From DATDDB01 sp035260545 (GTDB lineage Bacteria > Pseudomonadota > Gammaproteobacteria > Burkholderiales > Gallionellaceae), in NCBI GenBank assembly GCA_035260545.1, contig DATFUZ010000055.1:35998-99997 (forward strand): a stretch of 64,000 bases of DNA. The letters run 5' to 3'. The notes under the pieces were generated by a model that ran no database searches, was not told the DNA's origin, and saw nothing but the letters and a program-made list of their open reading frames with translations. A program made the position numbers and the translations under genes. This document shows, piece by piece, positions 54,885 through 63,752 of this stretch (positions are counted from its first letter, which is position 1; every line of letters begins with the position of its first letter).

Positions 54885-56258
54885 TCACCCGCCCGCAGCC
54901 GCCTCAGCCTGTGCCACCTTCATCCAGCTAACCCGCTTGAGATATAGGGCCATCGAGATCGCCACCGCAAACAGCGCGATGGTCTCGGCGATCCAGAAGC
55001 CCGCCGCGCCCAGCGGGCGGCCCAAGGTGTGGGTGAGCCCCAGCAGCACGCCGCCGCCCAGGCCCGGCCCCCACAGCAGCACGCCATACACCAGCATGGG
55101 CACGGTCGATTTCTTGTAGCCGCGCAGGGCGTTCACCGTCACCGCCTGCAGCGCATCGGCAAGGTGATAGATGCCCGCGAGGCGGATCAGGGGAATGGCC
55201 ACCGCCTGCACCGCGTGGTCGGCGGTATAGGCCGCCGCGATCCACGGCGCGCCCAGCAGGTAAGTCGCGCTGATCACCACCGCCGCCGTCAACGCCAGCC
55301 GCACCCCGCGCCACGAAATGCGCCGCGCATGCAGCGGGTCGCCCGCGCCCAGCGCGCGCCCGGCCAGCGCCACCGTCGCCGTGCCCAGCGACAGCGGCAG
55401 CATGAAGGCCGTGGCCGAAAGATTGGCCGCGATCTGGTGCGCGCCCGCCACCACCGGCCCCAGGCGCGCGATGAAGAGCGCCATCAGCGTGAACGCCGTC
55501 ACATCCGCCACGAATGACAAACCGATGGGAATGCCCAGCTTGAGAAAATCGCGGATGGGCGGCCAGCTCGGCCTCGCGAAAGGCCGGCCCAGGTTGAACT
55601 CCTGATACCCCGAATGGTTGAGGACCCAGCCCCAGGCGAGCAGCGCGATCGTCCACTGGTCTATCGCCGTCGCCACCGCTGCACCCGGCCCGCCCATCTT
55701 CGGCGCGCCCAGCAGGCCGAACATGAACACCGCATTCAGCGGCACCTTCATCCCCAGCGCGATCAGGTTGAAGGTCATCACCGGGCGCGGCCGCCCGAGG
55801 CCGGTGGAAAGTCCCACGAACAGGCGGAAAGCCACCGTGGCCGGCACGCTGATGGCCGAAGCGGCGAGATAGGCGCGCAGCTTCGTGGCCACCGCCGGCG
55901 TCACGTGCAGATGGGCGATGATGAAATCCGGGTGCAGCAGCACCGCCATCGCCACCGCCGAGATCACCAGCGAAATCCACACCGCCTGGTGCAGCTCCCG
56001 CCCCACCTCGCCATGCCGCTCCGCGCCATGGAGATGAGCCACCATGGGCGGCAGCGCCAGCAGCACCGCGATCAGCGACACCACCACCGTCACCTGGACC
56101 GATGCGCCTATGCCCACCGCCGCGAGATCCACCGCCGTAATGCGGCCCGCCATCACCGTGTCTATCACCGCATTCGCCATCAAGGCGAGCTGCGCGATCA
56201 GCATGGGCACGGCGAAACGGATCAACTCGCGGGAAAGGGGAGAGAAGAGCTTTTGCAT
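54885..56258 (-). CDS. MATE-family multidrug/Na+ antiporter (NorM-like)
   Basis: A 457-residue inner-membrane exporter with twelve predicted segments in the MATE pattern. N-lobe: ELIRFAVPMLIAQLALMANA, then VIDTVMAGRITAVDLAAVGI, the diagnostic opening. C-lobe: LKLGIPIGLSFVADVTAF and AHQIAANLSATAFMLPLSLG, followed by ATVALAGRALGAGD. Length is standard. Substrate unknown; NorM-type proteins exchange cationic drugs for Na+ or H+. No adjacent regulator. Upstream of its start at 56258 there is a C-rich leader without a clear ribosome binding site. Confidence 0.92.
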   Translation of the reverse strand: MQKLFSPLSRELIRFAVPMLIAQLALMANAVIDTVMAGRITAVDLAAVGIGASVQVTVVVSLIAVLLALPPMVAHLHGAERHGEVGRELHQAVWISLVISAVAMAVLLHPDFIIAHLHVTPAVATKLRAYLAASAISVPATVAFRLFVGLSTGLGRPRPVMTFNLIALGMKVPLNAVFMFGLLGAPKMGGPGAAVATAIDQWTIALLAWGWVLNHSGYQEFNLGRPFARPSWPPIRDFLKLGIPIGLSFVADVTAFTLMALFIARLGPVVAGAHQIAANLSATAFMLPLSLGTATVALAGRALGAGDPLHARRISWRGVRLALTAAVVISATYLLGAPWIAAAYTADHAVQAVAIPLIRLAGIYHLADALQAVTVNALRGYKKSTVPMLVYGVLLWGPGLGGGVLLGLTHTLGRPLGAAGFWIAETIALFAVAISMALYLKRVSWMKVAQAEAAAGG

Positions 56259-56451
56259 GGGGCGGAACTATACACGCAGACGGGGCGTTATGCGGGGCGC
56301 GGCCGAGGCCGCCAATTGAAACCAGCCCGCTCTTCATTATCAGGCAGCCCCCGGTACACGGGGCTAGGGCAGGGCGCCACAGGTGGGATAAAATGGCGCG
56401 GTTGCCCGGGACCCGCGCAGGCGGGCGGTGAGTCGAATCGTTGGAGTATGC

Positions 56452-56640
56452 ATGGTGACTGAAGAGAACAAAGTGAATGAAGAGAATGCCGTGAACACCG
56501 GTGTGGCCGGTGATGCGGGCAAGACCATGGACGACTACCTGTCCATGCACAAGGAGCGCTGGCAGAAGCGGGTGCAGATCATCGTCGCGCTCGTTGCCGT
56601 GTTCATCCTGTACATGATCTACTTCATGATGCACGAATAG
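56452..56640 (+). CDS. Small tail-anchored membrane protein, unknown
   Basis: A 62-residue protein: acidic N-terminus (TEENKVNEENAVNTGVAG), an amphipathic segment (MDDYLSMHKERWQKR) and a C-terminal membrane helix (IIVALVAVFILYMIYFMM) with only two residues after it. GGAG lies six bases before ATG 56452. Family not recognised. Small tail-anchored proteins of this type are commonly regulators or subunits of membrane complexes. Confidence 0.72.
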   Translation: MVTEENKVNEENAVNTGVAGDAGKTMDDYLSMHKERWQKRVQIIVALVAVFILYMIYFMMHE

Positions 56641-57134
56641 CCGCCGCGTGATCCCCGAATAAGCGGCCTGTTCCGGGGTTTTCCCCACCCCGGGCGCGGG
56701 CGGGGCCGCTACCCTTGGTTGGGGATTGCGGTCCCTGAAAACGGTATATAATTTACCCAAATTCAGTTTTTGCAGGACCCGTCAGAGGTCATCGTTCCGG
56801 CGCGTGCCAGGCTAGAGTGCTTAAGAATACAAGCCGCTGCTGATGGCGTGCGGCGCGCCGGCAGGTTGCGTACAGCGGCTCCGTTGTGTGTGGCGCCGCC
56901 CTTGCGGTGAGGGGGAGAAGTGGGGACTTTTCTGGCTGGCACAGATAAAATTGCGCGGCAAACCGCGGGTGCTGCGGCGCCTGCGGGCTGGCGCGCGCGT
57001 GCGCCCGGCGCTTCCTGCGCCGCAGACATTCCCTGCCGCGGCCCGGCGCCCGCCGAAAGCGCCAATCCTATCCCCTGTTTCATTGCACCACCCGCGGCGT
57101 CCCTGCGCCGCTTTCCGGCCGGGGACGAACGGCA
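56641..57134. other. Intergenic/leader region, 494 bases
   Basis: No gene seen. A TATAAT at about 56749-56754 with TTGCGG 15 bases upstream could be a promoter for the following operon, giving a leader of about 370 bases. Several frames are open in the G/C-rich part, but none looks coding. Confidence 0.45.
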
Positions 57135-59138
57135 ATGAGCGCCGCCGCAGGCAACCGCGGCAGCGATGCCATGCTGGAGCTGGCGCTGGACGCAGCCGGC
57201 CTCAACCTGTGGGAGATGGATGTAGATTCGCGCAAGGTGATCCGCACCTCCGCCCAGGCCATGCGCGGTCTGGGCTATACACGGGACGAGTGGCGCATCG
57301 GGTCCGTCGAGGATCTCTACCTGTGCATGCATCCTGACGACGTGCCCCTCATGGCGGGCGCGATCACGCGCCATGTCAACGGGGAGACCTCGCAGTACCG
57401 CTGCGAATTCCGCCTCCGCGCCAAGAACGGCGACTGGGTGTGGCACTCGGCCTACGGCCGGATCATCGACCGCGCCGGGCCGGATGCCGGGCGGCGCCTG
57501 GTCGGCGTCACCTTCAATATCGACGAGCGCAAGCGCATGGAAGTGCGCCTGGCCGAACTCCTCACGCTGAACCAGAAGACCGTCGCCCTGTCGCCGGTGG
57601 GCGTGCTCGCCTACAAGGTGGAGGGCGGCGAGTGCGTCATGGCCAACGAGGCGGTGGCGGCAATCGTCGGCGGCACCGTGGAACAGCTACGCCAGCAGAA
57701 ATTCCGCCACATCTCGAGCTGGCAGGAAAACGGCATGCTGGGCATGGCGCAGGAAGTGCTGCGCGGCGAGGGCCGGCAGTCCATGAGCGTGCACCTGCTT
57801 TCCACCTTCGGCAAGGAGGCCTGGGTGGACGTCACCATGGCCTCCTTCGTCAGCTACGGCGAGCAATGCCTGCTGGTGATGATGGACGATGTGACCGACC
57901 ACAAGCGCGCGCTGGCCGAGCTTTCGCGCGCGCGCAATCGCGCGGAGGAGGCCAGCCGCGCCAAGAGCACCTTCCTCGCGAACATGAGCCACGAGATCCG
58001 CACCCCGATGAACACCATCATCGGCATGACGCAGCTCGCGCTGCGCAATGCGCGCGATCCCGCCCAGCACGACTACCTCACCAAGATCCAGCAGTCCGGC
58101 GAGCACCTGCTCGGCATCATCGACGACCTGCTCGACTTCTCGCGCATCGACGCCGGCAAGATGGCGCTGGACGACAACGCCTTCGAGATCGCCGACGTGC
58201 GCCGGAACCTGCTCGACCAGTTCGAATGGAAGGCCGCGGAAAGAAAGCTCCGGCTCAGCTTCGACCTCGCGCCGGACGTGCCGCCCATGCTCAGCGGCGA
58301 CATCCTGCGCCTGAGCCAGGTGCTCATCAACCTGGTGAGCAATGCGCTCAAGTTCACGATGCAGGGCGAAGTGGCCGTGAGCGCGCGCCGCATCGAGGAG
58401 ACCGACAGCAGCGTAATGCTGCGCTTCGAAGTGCGCGACAGCGGCATCGGCATCGACCCGGCGCAGCGCGACCAGTTGTTCAGCCCGTTCTACCAGAAGG
58501 ATTCCTCCTTCACCCGGCACTACGGCGGCTCCGGCCTCGGCCTCACCATCAGCCGCAAGCTGGTCGAACTCTTCGGCGGCGAGATCGGAGTGGACAGCAC
58601 GGCGGGGCAGGGCAGCGTCTTCTGGTTCACCGCCCGCTTCGGCAAGGTGCGGCCCGCGCCCGCCCCGCGCACCGCCCGCAGCGCGCAGGAGATGCAGGAA
58701 CTGGGCGCTGCCGTGGCCGCCATCAAGGGCGCGCGCGTCCTGCTCGCCGAAGACCACGCCTTCAACCAGCAAGTGGCGATGGAGTTCCTCAACGATGCCG
58801 GGGCCGCCGTGTGCGTGGCCAACAACGGCGAGGAAGCGCTGGACCTGCTGCGCCACCAGGTCTTCGAATGCGTGCTGATGGACGTGCAGATGCCGGTGAT
58901 GGACGGCCTGGAAGCTGCGCGCCAGATCCGCATCGACCCCGCCCTGGCGCAGATTCCCATCATCGCGCTCACCGCCAACGTGTTGGGCGAGGACCGCGAC
59001 CGCTGCCTGGAAGCGGGCATGAACGACTTCATCGGCAAGCCCTTCCGCATCGCCGAGTTTTATACGACACTCGCCGCATGGCTGGGCGGACGGAAAAAGA
59101 CGGCTGCCGCAGCGGGCGAAGAGCGGGTGCAGCCATGA
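57135..59138 (+). CDS. Soluble hybrid sensor histidine kinase
   Basis: A 667-residue cytoplasmic kinase without membrane segments. Two PAS domains come first (about 15-135, starting LELALDAAGLNLWEMDVDSR, and about 145-260). HisKA has the H-box NMSHEIRTPMNTIIG; HATPase_c has NLVSNALKF (N), RDSGIGIDPAQ (G1) and GGSGLGLTISRKLVE (G2). A C-terminal receiver (about 535-655) has the acidic pair in VLLAEDHAFNQQ, the phosphate acceptor in VLMDVQMPVMDG and Lys in IGKPF. It is first in an operon with two small genes that overlap by ATGA. GGGGACGAACGGC precedes the start. Confidence 0.92.
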   Translation: MSAAAGNRGSDAMLELALDAAGLNLWEMDVDSRKVIRTSAQAMRGLGYTRDEWRIGSVEDLYLCMHPDDVPLMAGAITRHVNGETSQYRCEFRLRAKNGDWVWHSAYGRIIDRAGPDAGRRLVGVTFNIDERKRMEVRLAELLTLNQKTVALSPVGVLAYKVEGGECVMANEAVAAIVGGTVEQLRQQKFRHISSWQENGMLGMAQEVLRGEGRQSMSVHLLSTFGKEAWVDVTMASFVSYGEQCLLVMMDDVTDHKRALAELSRARNRAEEASRAKSTFLANMSHEIRTPMNTIIGMTQLALRNARDPAQHDYLTKIQQSGEHLLGIIDDLLDFSRIDAGKMALDDNAFEIADVRRNLLDQFEWKAAERKLRLSFDLAPDVPPMLSGDILRLSQVLINLVSNALKFTMQGEVAVSARRIEETDSSVMLRFEVRDSGIGIDPAQRDQLFSPFYQKDSSFTRHYGGSGLGLTISRKLVELFGGEIGVDSTAGQGSVFWFTARFGKVRPAPAPRTARSAQEMQELGAAVAAIKGARVLLAEDHAFNQQVAMEFLNDAGAAVCVANNGEEALDLLRHQVFECVLMDVQMPVMDGLEAARQIRIDPALAQIPIIALTANVLGEDRDRCLEAGMNDFIGKPFRIAEFYTTLAAWLGGRKKTAAAAGEERVQP

Positions 59139-59452
59139 AGGTCTATCTCGATGACGAACGGACAGCGCCCCCGGGCTGGGTGCAGGTGCGCTGGCCGGAC
59201 GAGGCCATCGCATTGCTGACGCAGGGCGAGGTGGCGGAGCTTTCGCTCGATCACGACCTGGGCGATGACGCGCGCGGGACCGGCTACGACGTCCTGCTGT
59301 GGATAGAGGAGCGGGTGGCCTGCGCGGGCTTTTCCCCGCCTGTCATGCGTGTGCACTCCGCCAACCCGGCGGGCAGGGCGCGCATGGAGGCGGCGATTGC
59401 GTCCATCGCGCAAACGGCCGCAATTTTGAAACGGAAAGGCGGCGCGGCATGA
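59135..59452 (+). CDS. Cyclic-phosphate processing receiver-like (cREC) protein
   Basis: A 105-residue single-domain protein. KVYLDDERTAPPGWVQVRW gives the acidic cluster of a receiver fold, and ELSLDHDLGDDARGTGYDVL the LDHDLG motif that marks the cyclic-phosphate processing receiver (cPPRD/cREC) family, predicted to hydrolyse 2',3'-cyclic phosphates on RNA ends. The usual phospho-acceptor context is altered accordingly. It starts inside the stop codon of the kinase gene (ATGA), so it is translated right after it, and overlaps the next gene the same way. Family name is from literature knowledge; the activity is predicted, not proven. Confidence 0.82.
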   Translation: MKVYLDDERTAPPGWVQVRWPDEAIALLTQGEVAELSLDHDLGDDARGTGYDVLLWIEERVACAGFSPPVMRVHSANPAGRARMEAAIASIAQTAAILKRKGGAA

Positions 59453-59805
59453 CGAAACATACGGACGTTGTCACCCTCTATCGCCCCACCAACCAGACGG
59501 AGCTGGACCTCGTGCGCGACAGCGGCTACCGGCGCTGGCCGCCGCGCCTGCCGGAGCAGCCCATCTTCTATCCCGTCACCAACGAGCGCTACGCAAAGGA
59601 AATCGCCATCCAGTGGAACAGCCGCGACAGCGGCGTGGGCTATGTCACGCGTTTCCAGGTGCAGAAGGATTTCATGGCGCGCTATCGCGTCGAGCAGGTG
59701 GGCGGCGCGCACCACACCGAGTGGTGGATACCGGCCGAGCACCTGGAAGAGCTTAACGACAACATCGTCGGGTTGATCGAGGTGATCGGCGAATATCGCA
59801 GGTAA
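59449..59805 (+). CDS. ADP-ribosyltransferase-like protein (ADP-ribosylation/crystallin J1 type)
   Basis: A 118-residue protein. VTLYRPTNQTELDLVRDSGY then RRWPPRLPEQPIFYPVTNERY is the opening of proteins annotated ADP-ribosylation/crystallin J1, which resemble a compact ADP-ribosyltransferase fold; TEWWIPAEHLEELN holds a Glu-rich C-terminal part. The small size and absence of a signal peptide suggest an intracellular enzyme. The start overlaps the cREC stop codon (ATGA). Next to a predicted cyclic-phosphate phosphodiesterase, an RNA-end repair or modification role like that of KptA is reasonable, but is an inference. Confidence 0.7.
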   Translation: MTKHTDVVTLYRPTNQTELDLVRDSGYRRWPPRLPEQPIFYPVTNERYAKEIAIQWNSRDSGVGYVTRFQVQKDFMARYRVEQVGGAHHTEWWIPAEHLEELNDNIVGLIEVIGEYRR

Positions 59806-59817
59806 ACGGGGCCCGCT

Positions 59818-59845
59818 CCGTCCGGCGCCGGGGGGCGCCGGACGG
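59818..59845 (+). terminator. Hairpin after the kinase operon
   Basis: CCGTCCGGCGCC/GGCGCCGGACGG, a perfect 12-bp stem with a GGGG loop, 13 bases after the last stop codon. No T run follows. Confidence 0.7.
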
Positions 59846-59952
59846 GGAGGGCATGTGAGGAATTCGGGCGGCCGCGCTGCGGCAGCCCGATGCAGAGGAG
59901 AGACGGCATAGTGGTCTCATTATTATTAATCCACGATCAGGGAAAATAAAAA

Positions 59953-60372
59953 ATGAAATTACGAGGAGCAATACTGGCCGGCCTTGTGCTGGCGGGGATG
60001 CCGCTGCTGGCGCATGCGGCCCCGGAGGTGAAGAACGGCGCGTGGGAGATCACCTTCCACGAGGACAGCGCGGGCAAGCAATACTCGCGCACCTTCAGGA
60101 GCTGCAACCGCCGCGCCGTGACGGCGGCGGTGATGCTGAAGGTGATGAGCGAAAAGGGCGTCTGCACGCGCAAGGCCGTTTCCAGCAGCAACACCGCCGT
60201 GGAAGTGGCCGTCACCTGCACCGCGCCGACGGCGAGCAAGGCGACCTTCAAATATGATGCGCCGGATCCCAAGACCGTGAACGCCAGCGAGGTCGAGCAG
60301 CGGGCAGACGGGGTCACCAAGCATATCGAGGTCAGCGCACACTGGGTGGGCAGCTGCGCGCACGCAGGCTGA
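59953..60372 (+). CDS. Secreted DUF3617-like protein
   Basis: A 139-residue exported protein; signal peptide ILAGLVLAGMPLLAHA. The mature part opens VKNGAWEITFHEDSAGK and carries three or four Cys (RSCNRR, KGVCTRKAV, VTCTAPT, GSCAHAG) in an arrangement reminiscent of DUF3617 proteins (GxWEI, CxT, C). Function unknown. Short A-rich leader before ATG 59953 and a rho-independent terminator after the stop; single-gene transcription unit. Confidence 0.75.
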   Translation: MKLRGAILAGLVLAGMPLLAHAAPEVKNGAWEITFHEDSAGKQYSRTFRSCNRRAVTAAVMLKVMSEKGVCTRKAVSSSNTAVEVAVTCTAPTASKATFKYDAPDPKTVNASEVEQRADGVTKHIEVSAHWVGSCAHAG

Positions 60373-60390
60373 GCGCGCCGCAGCAGCGCA

Positions 60391-60424
60391 AAAGCCGCGC
60401 CGGAATTTGGCGCGGCTTTTTTTG
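60391..60424 (+). terminator. Rho-independent terminator
   Basis: AAAGCCGCGCC/GGCGCGGCTTT (11-bp stem, 7-base loop) followed by a T tract, 18 bases past the stop at 60372. It is also positioned to stop the convergent gene's transcript. Confidence 0.92.
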
Positions 60425-60467
60425 TCCCGGCTATTGCGCGGCGGGACCGGCCGCACGCGGCGCGCGG

Positions 60468-61058
60468 CTATCTTTCCTTGAACACGATGTCTATCGCAAG
60501 CCCCGCCGCCAGCAGCAGCCTGGCATTGTCCGGCGCATGCTGTCCGTTCAGTGCGATCATGTAATTGTCGGCAGAGGTAAAGAGCTCCTTGCCCAGTCCC
60601 GCCCATTTCTTGGTTATCGTGCCGATCTCGCGCTCGTTCGCGTCCAGGAAATGGAAATTCCAGCCCAGGAAATCGCCCTTCACCCGCGCCACCTGCTCAC
60701 CCTGCGCGTTGAACACATCGAACGACTCGCCCAGGGTCAGCAGCTTGCGCCGCAGCCAGCCGATCTCGCGGCCATCGCCGTCGCGCACTGAAATCCTTGC
60801 GCGCAGCAGCGTGAACCCGCGATGGATGGAGAACACGCACTCCGCCTCGTCCTGGCCGGGCTTGATCTCGTACACGAAGACCTTGGTCGGCAGCGCCCGC
60901 TTGTCCGCGCCCAGGCGCAGCAACTGCACCAGCCAGCCCGGCTCCTCCTCCGCCAGCCCGATGGTCTGGTTGCTCACCGGGTCGATGATGTCATAGGTGT
61001 CGTGCAGCTTGAGCAGCCCCACGTGTTCGCGGATGAAGTACTGCGTCTTGTTCAGCAT
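60468..61058 (-). CDS. Scramblase/LURP-one-like protein
   Basis: A 196-residue protein of the LURP-one-related/phospholipid scramblase superfamily (Tubby-like barrel). Recognisable pieces are HDTYDIIDPVSNQTIGLAEE near the start, ISVRDGDGREIGWLRRKL, KGDFLGWNFHFLDANEREIG and ITKKWAGLGKELFTSADNYM, followed by a helix that fits the barrel's central helix (LLLAAGLAIDIVF). AGGGGGAAACAG precedes ATG 61058. Bacterial members are of unknown function; membrane binding via the C-terminal helix is likely. Confidence 0.85.
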   Translation of the reverse strand: MLNKTQYFIREHVGLLKLHDTYDIIDPVSNQTIGLAEEEPGWLVQLLRLGADKRALPTKVFVYEIKPGQDEAECVFSIHRGFTLLRARISVRDGDGREIGWLRRKLLTLGESFDVFNAQGEQVARVKGDFLGWNFHFLDANEREIGTITKKWAGLGKELFTSADNYMIALNGQHAPDNARLLLAAGLAIDIVFKER

Positions 61059-61361
61059 CTGTTTCCCCCTGCTTGTCGGCTGCTGAGGTGTGGGCCTTAT
61101 TGGCTGCAGACCGGCGGAACCCCGTCGACCTTTCCGCAATTCACCACGCGTTCCCACATAGCCTCGTCATTCCGGCGTGCAAGCGCGCGAGCCCGCCGGG
61201 AAATTCCAGCGGATCATCTTAATTCCGCCGCCACGGCCCGGCAACCGGCACGCCCCGCCGCGCGCAAACCGTCTCATTTCCGCACCTGCGCGCACCGGCC
61301 TTGCCAGATTATCGCCACGCGTGCTAAGGTAAACCCGACGCTGTGCCGCATCCGCGCCCCA

Positions 61362-61465
61362 GCCGTCAAACTGAAAAAGGCAAACCTGTCGAAAGGCAGG
61401 GACGCAAAGTTTCCGGTCTAAGGATATTGAACGATGAATATCTATGATAGCGGGGCCGCCGGTAC
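61362..61465 (+). ncRNA. Cyclic di-GMP-I riboswitch (GEMM-I)
   Basis: AGGCAAACCTGTCGAAAGGC then AGGGACGCAAAGTTTCCGGT and CTAAGG match the GEMM-I consensus block by block: GGCAAACC, GAAA tetraloop closing a P2 stem (CCTG/CAGG), GGGACGCAAAG, CCGGYCTAA. The second arm GATATT...AATATC and the closing ATGATAGCGGGGCCGCCGGT agree with the 3' half of known aptamers. It lies about 208 bases before the membrane ankyrin gene. A frame opening with ATG 61434 is inside the aptamer and is not counted as a gene. Confidence 0.9.
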
Positions 61466-61672
61466 GGAAAGGATGGCCGCCGCGCGCTCGCGCCGGCGCG
61501 CATCGGCAGCTTCGAGCAGTTTCCTCCTGCGGCCCTATCGCTGCTCGCACCACCCCACCAGCCGTTATGCCGCGGCCGGCCCGCGCGCCGGGTTTCGCCC
61601 CTTCGGCGCATGCAGCGCCTGGCTCGCCACGCATGCGCGCCGCATCCGCGCACCCCGGTCACAGGAGAAATC

Positions 61673-62362
61673 ATGAAATTGCAATTCCCGCATAAAGACA
61701 TCGTCGCGCTTGCCGTCGTCTCCGCGCTCGCGCTGCTCGCCAATATGCCGCAGGGCTGGGGCAACTGGCTGGTCAGCCGCAACACCCTGCTGGCCGCGCT
61801 CGCCGCCGTGGTGGTCATCGCGCTGTTCCATTACCTGGAAGCCTTCCTGCTGATGGCCATCACCACCCTGGCCGTGGGCGCAAACCTGCCGGCGCACCTG
61901 GCCGAAAGCCTGGGCATCTCGCAGAACGCGATGCTGATCGCTCTCGCCGTGCTCATCGGCATCACCCTGCTCAATCGCAAGTTCGGCTTCCTGCCCGTCT
62001 ACGCCTCGCCTGAGGACGAATTCGATCCCGAGGACACCGTCATCATCGACCTCGCGGGCCCGCACGAGCGCATGATGGAAGCCATCGCCCACGGCCGCAT
62101 CGCCCTCATCCGGCAGATGATCGCCGAGGACTCCGGCGCCATCAGTTTCGCGGTGAACGGCGTCACGCCGCTGCATGTCGCCGCCGAGCGCGGCTATTCC
62201 GCCATCGTGCAACTGCTCATCGACGCCGGCGCCGACCTGCTGGCGCAGAACCGGGATGGCGACACGCCGCTCGACATTGCCCTCTCGCAGCGCAAGCACG
62301 CCAAGACCACCGACATCCTCTACAAGGCCACCGTCCCGCTGCTCGCACCGGGCCGCGGCTGA
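61673..62362 (+). CDS. Membrane protein with C-terminal ankyrin repeats
   Basis: A 229-residue inner-membrane protein. Four hydrophobic segments occupy residues about 10-120 (IVALAVVSALALLANMPQGW, NTLLAALAAVVVIALFHYLE and others), and residues about 130-220 hold ankyrin repeats on the cytoplasmic side: ERMMEAIAHGRIALIRQMIA, GVTPLHVAAERGYSAIVQLL, GDTPLDIALSQRKHAKTTDI. AGGAGAAATC precedes ATG 61673. The leader contains a c-di-GMP riboswitch, so its expression should follow c-di-GMP level. A hairpin after the stop (GAGGCCATGCC/GGCATGGCCTC, 62400-62432) may end the transcript. Confidence 0.88.
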   Translation: MKLQFPHKDIVALAVVSALALLANMPQGWGNWLVSRNTLLAALAAVVVIALFHYLEAFLLMAITTLAVGANLPAHLAESLGISQNAMLIALAVLIGITLLNRKFGFLPVYASPEDEFDPEDTVIIDLAGPHERMMEAIAHGRIALIRQMIAEDSGAISFAVNGVTPLHVAAERGYSAIVQLLIDAGADLLAQNRDGDTPLDIALSQRKHAKTTDILYKATVPLLAPGRG

Positions 62363-62501
62363 ACCGAGTTCCGCCTGCAAGGGTGCAGCACCCCGCAATG
62401 AGGCCATGCCGTAATCACCCGGCATGGCCTCAGGTGCGGGCTTTCTGCGCCGGGGCGGGTAGTCGCGCCGGGTCCGGGTTTTTTTTCGGCAGGCGCGGGG
62501 A

Positions 62502-63752
62502 TCAGTGCCGGCGGGGTTGAGTCCCGGCGGCGGGCGCCGCCTCGCGGCGGATGCTGCGCACCAGAATGTCCAGCGTATGCATGCGCGCCTCGGAATGCGC
62601 ATTCGGCGAGATCCACACGCTCTGGCGTATGCGCAGCAGCGCCGGCACATCGCCGGGCCCGGTGCTGGCGAGCAGGCTGCCGCGCACCGCCTCCAGCCCG
62701 AAGCCCTTGGAATCGGCCAGCAGCGCGAGCAGCTTGTTCTTGTCCGCCGGCTTCAGCGGCGGGTTGTGCGCCAAGCGGCGGGTAAAGGCGCGGTGCGCGT
62801 GCAGCCACGCGATCACCGGATTCTTCACATCGCCGAAGCGCTCCAGGAATCCCGTATCGTTCTTCAGCTCCGTGCCGAAAGGCGACTTTGCCGTCGTCTG
62901 GTGGCGCAGGAAATCCAGCCCATCCGCCAGTTCCCTTTTCGACTCCGGCCCCACCGGCTGCACCATGGCGAGCACAGTCAGCCCCGCGCGCCCGCGCAGC
63001 TCGGTATAGGCGAAGATCGCGCCCGCGCGCGTCGCGTCATCCGGCGCGGCAAGCAGCGGCGTCACCAGGCTCAGCGCCGCCGGGTCGGCCAGGTGCGCGA
63101 GCGCATGCAGCTCGCCGTCGCGCACCACCGGGTCGCGCTCCTGCTTGAGCGCATCCAGAATGGGCTGCTCGCTGGAATCATAAATGGCGATCCCCGACAG
63201 CAGCCGCGCCCATTGCGCGCGCGCGGTGGCATCCGGGTCGGTCAGCCGGTCCGTCGCCACCTGCTCGCCGTCCGCGCCCGCCGCGAATATCCCCACCGGC
63301 AGATAATCGCCCGCCGCGTTGTTATAGCGCTCCTGCGCCAGCTGGTGCAGGCAATCCGTGCCCTCCGGCGTGCCGTACACGATCAGCTCATGGCACAGGT
63401 CCAGCACCTGCTGGCTTGGCGGGTTGAGCAGATTCAGCCGCAGCGCATCCACATAGAGCGCCCGCAGAACGCGCAGCGAAGCCGCATCGCGCCGCGTCGC
63501 GCTGAAGGTCTCGCCGTAGGTCGCCAGCCCCGCATAGCGCGCCAGCTCCGGCGGCGCCAGGCGAAACTGTTCCGCCAGCGCAGCCTCGAATTGCGCGGGC
63601 GTGGTCACCGCAGGCGCCGCCGTGCTCGCGGGCGCAACAGGCTCCGGCGCGGCGGGCGCGGCCAGCAGCGGCCCCGATGCTGCCAGCACAAGCGTCATCA
63701 GCCACGGGGCAAGCCCCCGCGGGCGCGGCAATGGAAAACGAAAATGCGGCAT
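62502..63752 (-). CDS. Secreted HEAT-like helical protein, unknown
   Basis: A 416-residue exported protein: a Pro/Arg-rich start, hydrophobic signal segment (LMTLVLAASGPLLAAPAAPE), a Pro/Ala linker, then an all-helical body. Parts look like HEAT-type repeats (ILDALKQERDPVVRDGELHA, LSLVTPLLAAPDDATRAGAI), a pattern of proteins that serve as scaffolds. No catalytic motif. It is convergent with the ankyrin gene and leaves a 161-base divergent gap to the next gene. Family not recognised. Confidence 0.7.
   Translation of the reverse strand: MPHFRFPLPRPRGLAPWLMTLVLAASGPLLAAPAAPEPVAPASTAAPAVTTPAQFEAALAEQFRLAPPELARYAGLATYGETFSATRRDAASLRVLRALYVDALRLNLLNPPSQQVLDLCHELIVYGTPEGTDCLHQLAQERYNNAAGDYLPVGIFAAGADGEQVATDRLTDPDATARAQWARLLSGIAIYDSSEQPILDALKQERDPVVRDGELHALAHLADPAALSLVTPLLAAPDDATRAGAIFAYTELRGRAGLTVLAMVQPVGPESKRELADGLDFLRHQTTAKSPFGTELKNDTGFLERFGDVKNPVIAWLHAHRAFTRRLAHNPPLKPADKNKLLALLADSKGFGLEAVRGSLLASTGPGDVPALLRIRQSVWISPNAHSEARMHTLDILVRSIRREAAPAAGTQPRRH

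Noticed and set aside
54928..56760. 610-codon minus-strand frame and 57440-59452 plus-strand frame
   Set aside because: Both are out-of-frame readings of the MATE and histidine kinase genes with Gly/Ala/Arg-rich translations; only the part of the latter after 59135 is a real gene (cREC).
61434..61676. 80-codon ORF overlapping the ankyrin gene start
   Set aside because: Its start and first codons form the 3' arm of the c-di-GMP aptamer, and the rest is Arg/Ser/Ala-rich without protein character.
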